Shown here: positions 5,687 to 6,245 of the stretch, piece after piece
Numbering within the stretch: the first letter of the stretch is position 1
Layout: each line of letters begins with the position of its first letter
DNA from: an uncultured Lachnospiraceae bacterium
GTDB lineage: Bacteria; Bacillota; Clostridia; Lachnospirales; Lachnospiraceae
Reading direction: 5' to 3'
DNA: 6,245 nt
Assembly (NCBI GenBank): GCA_910584695.1
Contig: CAJUBR010000118.1
Coordinates: forward strand, 1-6,245
Notes under the pieces: model-generated
Database searches by the model: none
What the model was told of the DNA's origin: nothing
The model's input: the letters and a program-made list of their open reading frames with translations, nothing else
Translations under genes and position numbers: made by a program

Positions 5687-5699
5687 ATGAGGATAGTCT

Positions 5700-6068
5700 A
5701 TGGAAGAATTATATTTAGTTACAGGTTCAAGCGGCTTTTTAGGACACTTTATTGTGGAAAAGCTGAAAAGTCAGGGAAAGGAAGTAGTAGTTGGGTTAAG
5801 GCTGCCGGGGGATAAAGCACATCTGTCTGAAGGAGTAGACTATGAGCTGGGCGATATTACAAAGACCTATACATTGCAGAAATTTTTTGAACGGGCGAAA
5901 GAACGGAAAACGATACTGATTCATTGTGCAGGATTCCTTTCGAGAAACGGATCTGGTATTTGTCAAATGCCAGTTTGTTTTTGGACTGACGGAAGAATAT
6001 CTCCATCGGCCACCGTTCCACATATTTATCCAGAATGTCCTGAGTGCTTAAAGATACATCCATGCTGA
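5700..6068 (+). pseudogene. NAD-dependent epimerase/dehydratase (extended SDR), truncated by IS
   Basis: ATG at 5700 with GAGG at 5689-5692, 13 bases after the radical SAM frame, so the two were probably one operon. The first 78 residues are a clear Rossmann start: YLVTGSSGFLG carries GxxGxxG (G9, G12, G15), GDIT (51-54) follows with the conserved aspartate, and ILIHCAG (72-78) is the NNAG-equivalent strand. Extended SDR enzymes have about 300-340 residues with a YxxxK active site; here homology ends at about 5934. The remaining ~44 residues (to TGA 6066-6068) are the antisense of a transposase gene. The active site is lost, so the product is not functional as an epimerase/reductase. The substrate cannot be told. 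Radical SAM plus SDR pairs occur in lipid- or isoprenoid-modifying operons such as hopanoid genes, but that link is only suggestive here. Confidence 0.7.
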
Positions 6069-6245
6069 TAAAAGCCCGTAGGGCTTTCGGAACATGGAAT
6101 GCATCTTTGGGGTAGCTGATCAGTACCACCGCATTATCAATGCCGTTGCAGGAGAGCATGACAGCCACGGCCTGATGTCCATAATCCTGCTTTCCCTTGA
6201 GATGGGACTGATGGAAATACGCATCTTCAATCGGGTGCAGAGCCC
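5857..6245 (-). pseudogene. IS4-group transposase, C-terminally truncated, partial at window edge
   Basis: A minus-strand frame is open from the right edge to a stop at 5857-5859 (128 visible codons). The reading ALHPIEDAYFHQSHLKGKQD, then VVLISYPKDAFHVPKALRAF, leads to YVERWPMEIFFRQSK. This is the full IS4-type Y-(2)-R-(3)-E-(6)-K signature and supplies the catalytic glutamate of the DDE triad. Homology continues through NKLAFDKYQIRFSKGI and stops at about 5934. The last ~25 codons are the antisense of the epimerase gene. A normal enzyme continues for several tens of residues beyond this motif, so the C-terminus and the nearby terminal inverted repeat are missing. The N-terminal half lies outside the window. 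The GTG at 6166-6168 is internal, not the start. Confidence 0.75.
5934..6245 (-). mobile_element. 3'-truncated IS4-group (IS4/IS701-like) insertion sequence
   Basis: The element portion is bounded on the left by the abrupt end of both transposase and epimerase homology at about 5930-5940; it continues past the right edge. No terminal inverted repeat or target-site duplication is visible at the boundary, so insertion was followed by a deletion that removed the IS end and possibly adjacent epimerase sequence. Confidence 0.6.

Noticed and set aside
1..6245. CRISPR array or tRNA gene
   Set aside because: No regularly spaced direct repeats and no cloverleaf with a GGTTCGAATCC-like arm were seen on either strand.

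Overview
The window looks like chromosomal DNA of a low-to-moderate GC Firmicute, most likely a gut clostridium of the Lachnospiraceae type. This rests on strong GGAGG-type ribosome binding sites, TTG/GTG starts, and conjugative-element proteins of the kind found in Clostridia (VirB4-type ATPase tail, SpaA-domain surface protein, the conserved leader of the element's cell-wall hydrolase). Family assignments come from reading the sequence; no database search was possible.

Layout, left to right. Positions 1-413 hold protein-like reading frames that keep switching frame, read as a decayed gene. Positions 480-1592 encode an intact two-domain protein, an N-terminal P-loop kinase-like domain fused to a C-terminal GNAT acetyltransferase. 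Facing it, 1584-1874 on the minus strand is a fragment of a Tn916-type tyrosine integrase. Positions 1875-2447 are a degraded stretch with two very short frames. A long imperfect hairpin ending in seven T residues (2448-2528) precedes an intact unknown 140-residue gene (2552-2974).

From about 3020 to 3874 lies a chimeric frame: SpaA-type surface-protein domains run directly into the last ~78 residues of a VirB4-type conjugation ATPase. A near-consensus promoter (TTGACA, 17 bases, TAAATT), whose -35 box contains the stop codon of that frame, starts a predicted structured RNA of about 170 nt ending in a Rho-independent terminator. It is followed by a two-gene unit: a 284-residue protein tentatively related to PBECR4 nuclease-like domains and a 70-residue basic partner, closed by a second strong terminator.

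The right end holds two more junctions. At 5258-5686 the first ~32 residues of the element's hydrolase are fused in frame to the C-terminal part of a radical SAM enzyme. That enzyme is followed closely by the start of an NAD-dependent epimerase/dehydratase (5700 on), which is cut at about 5935 by the 3'-truncated end of an IS4-group transposase on the minus strand that runs off the window.

Overall reading (inference): this is the eroded remnant of an integrative conjugative element. Deletions brought distant parts of the element, and then element and host operon, together as in-frame chimeras. The parts that still look functional are the kinase-GNAT gene, the 140-residue gene, and the promoter / structured RNA / PBECR4-like two-gene module. 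The last of these is the best candidate for an undescribed system. A metagenomic or repeat-driven misassembly could also create such junctions and must be excluded first.
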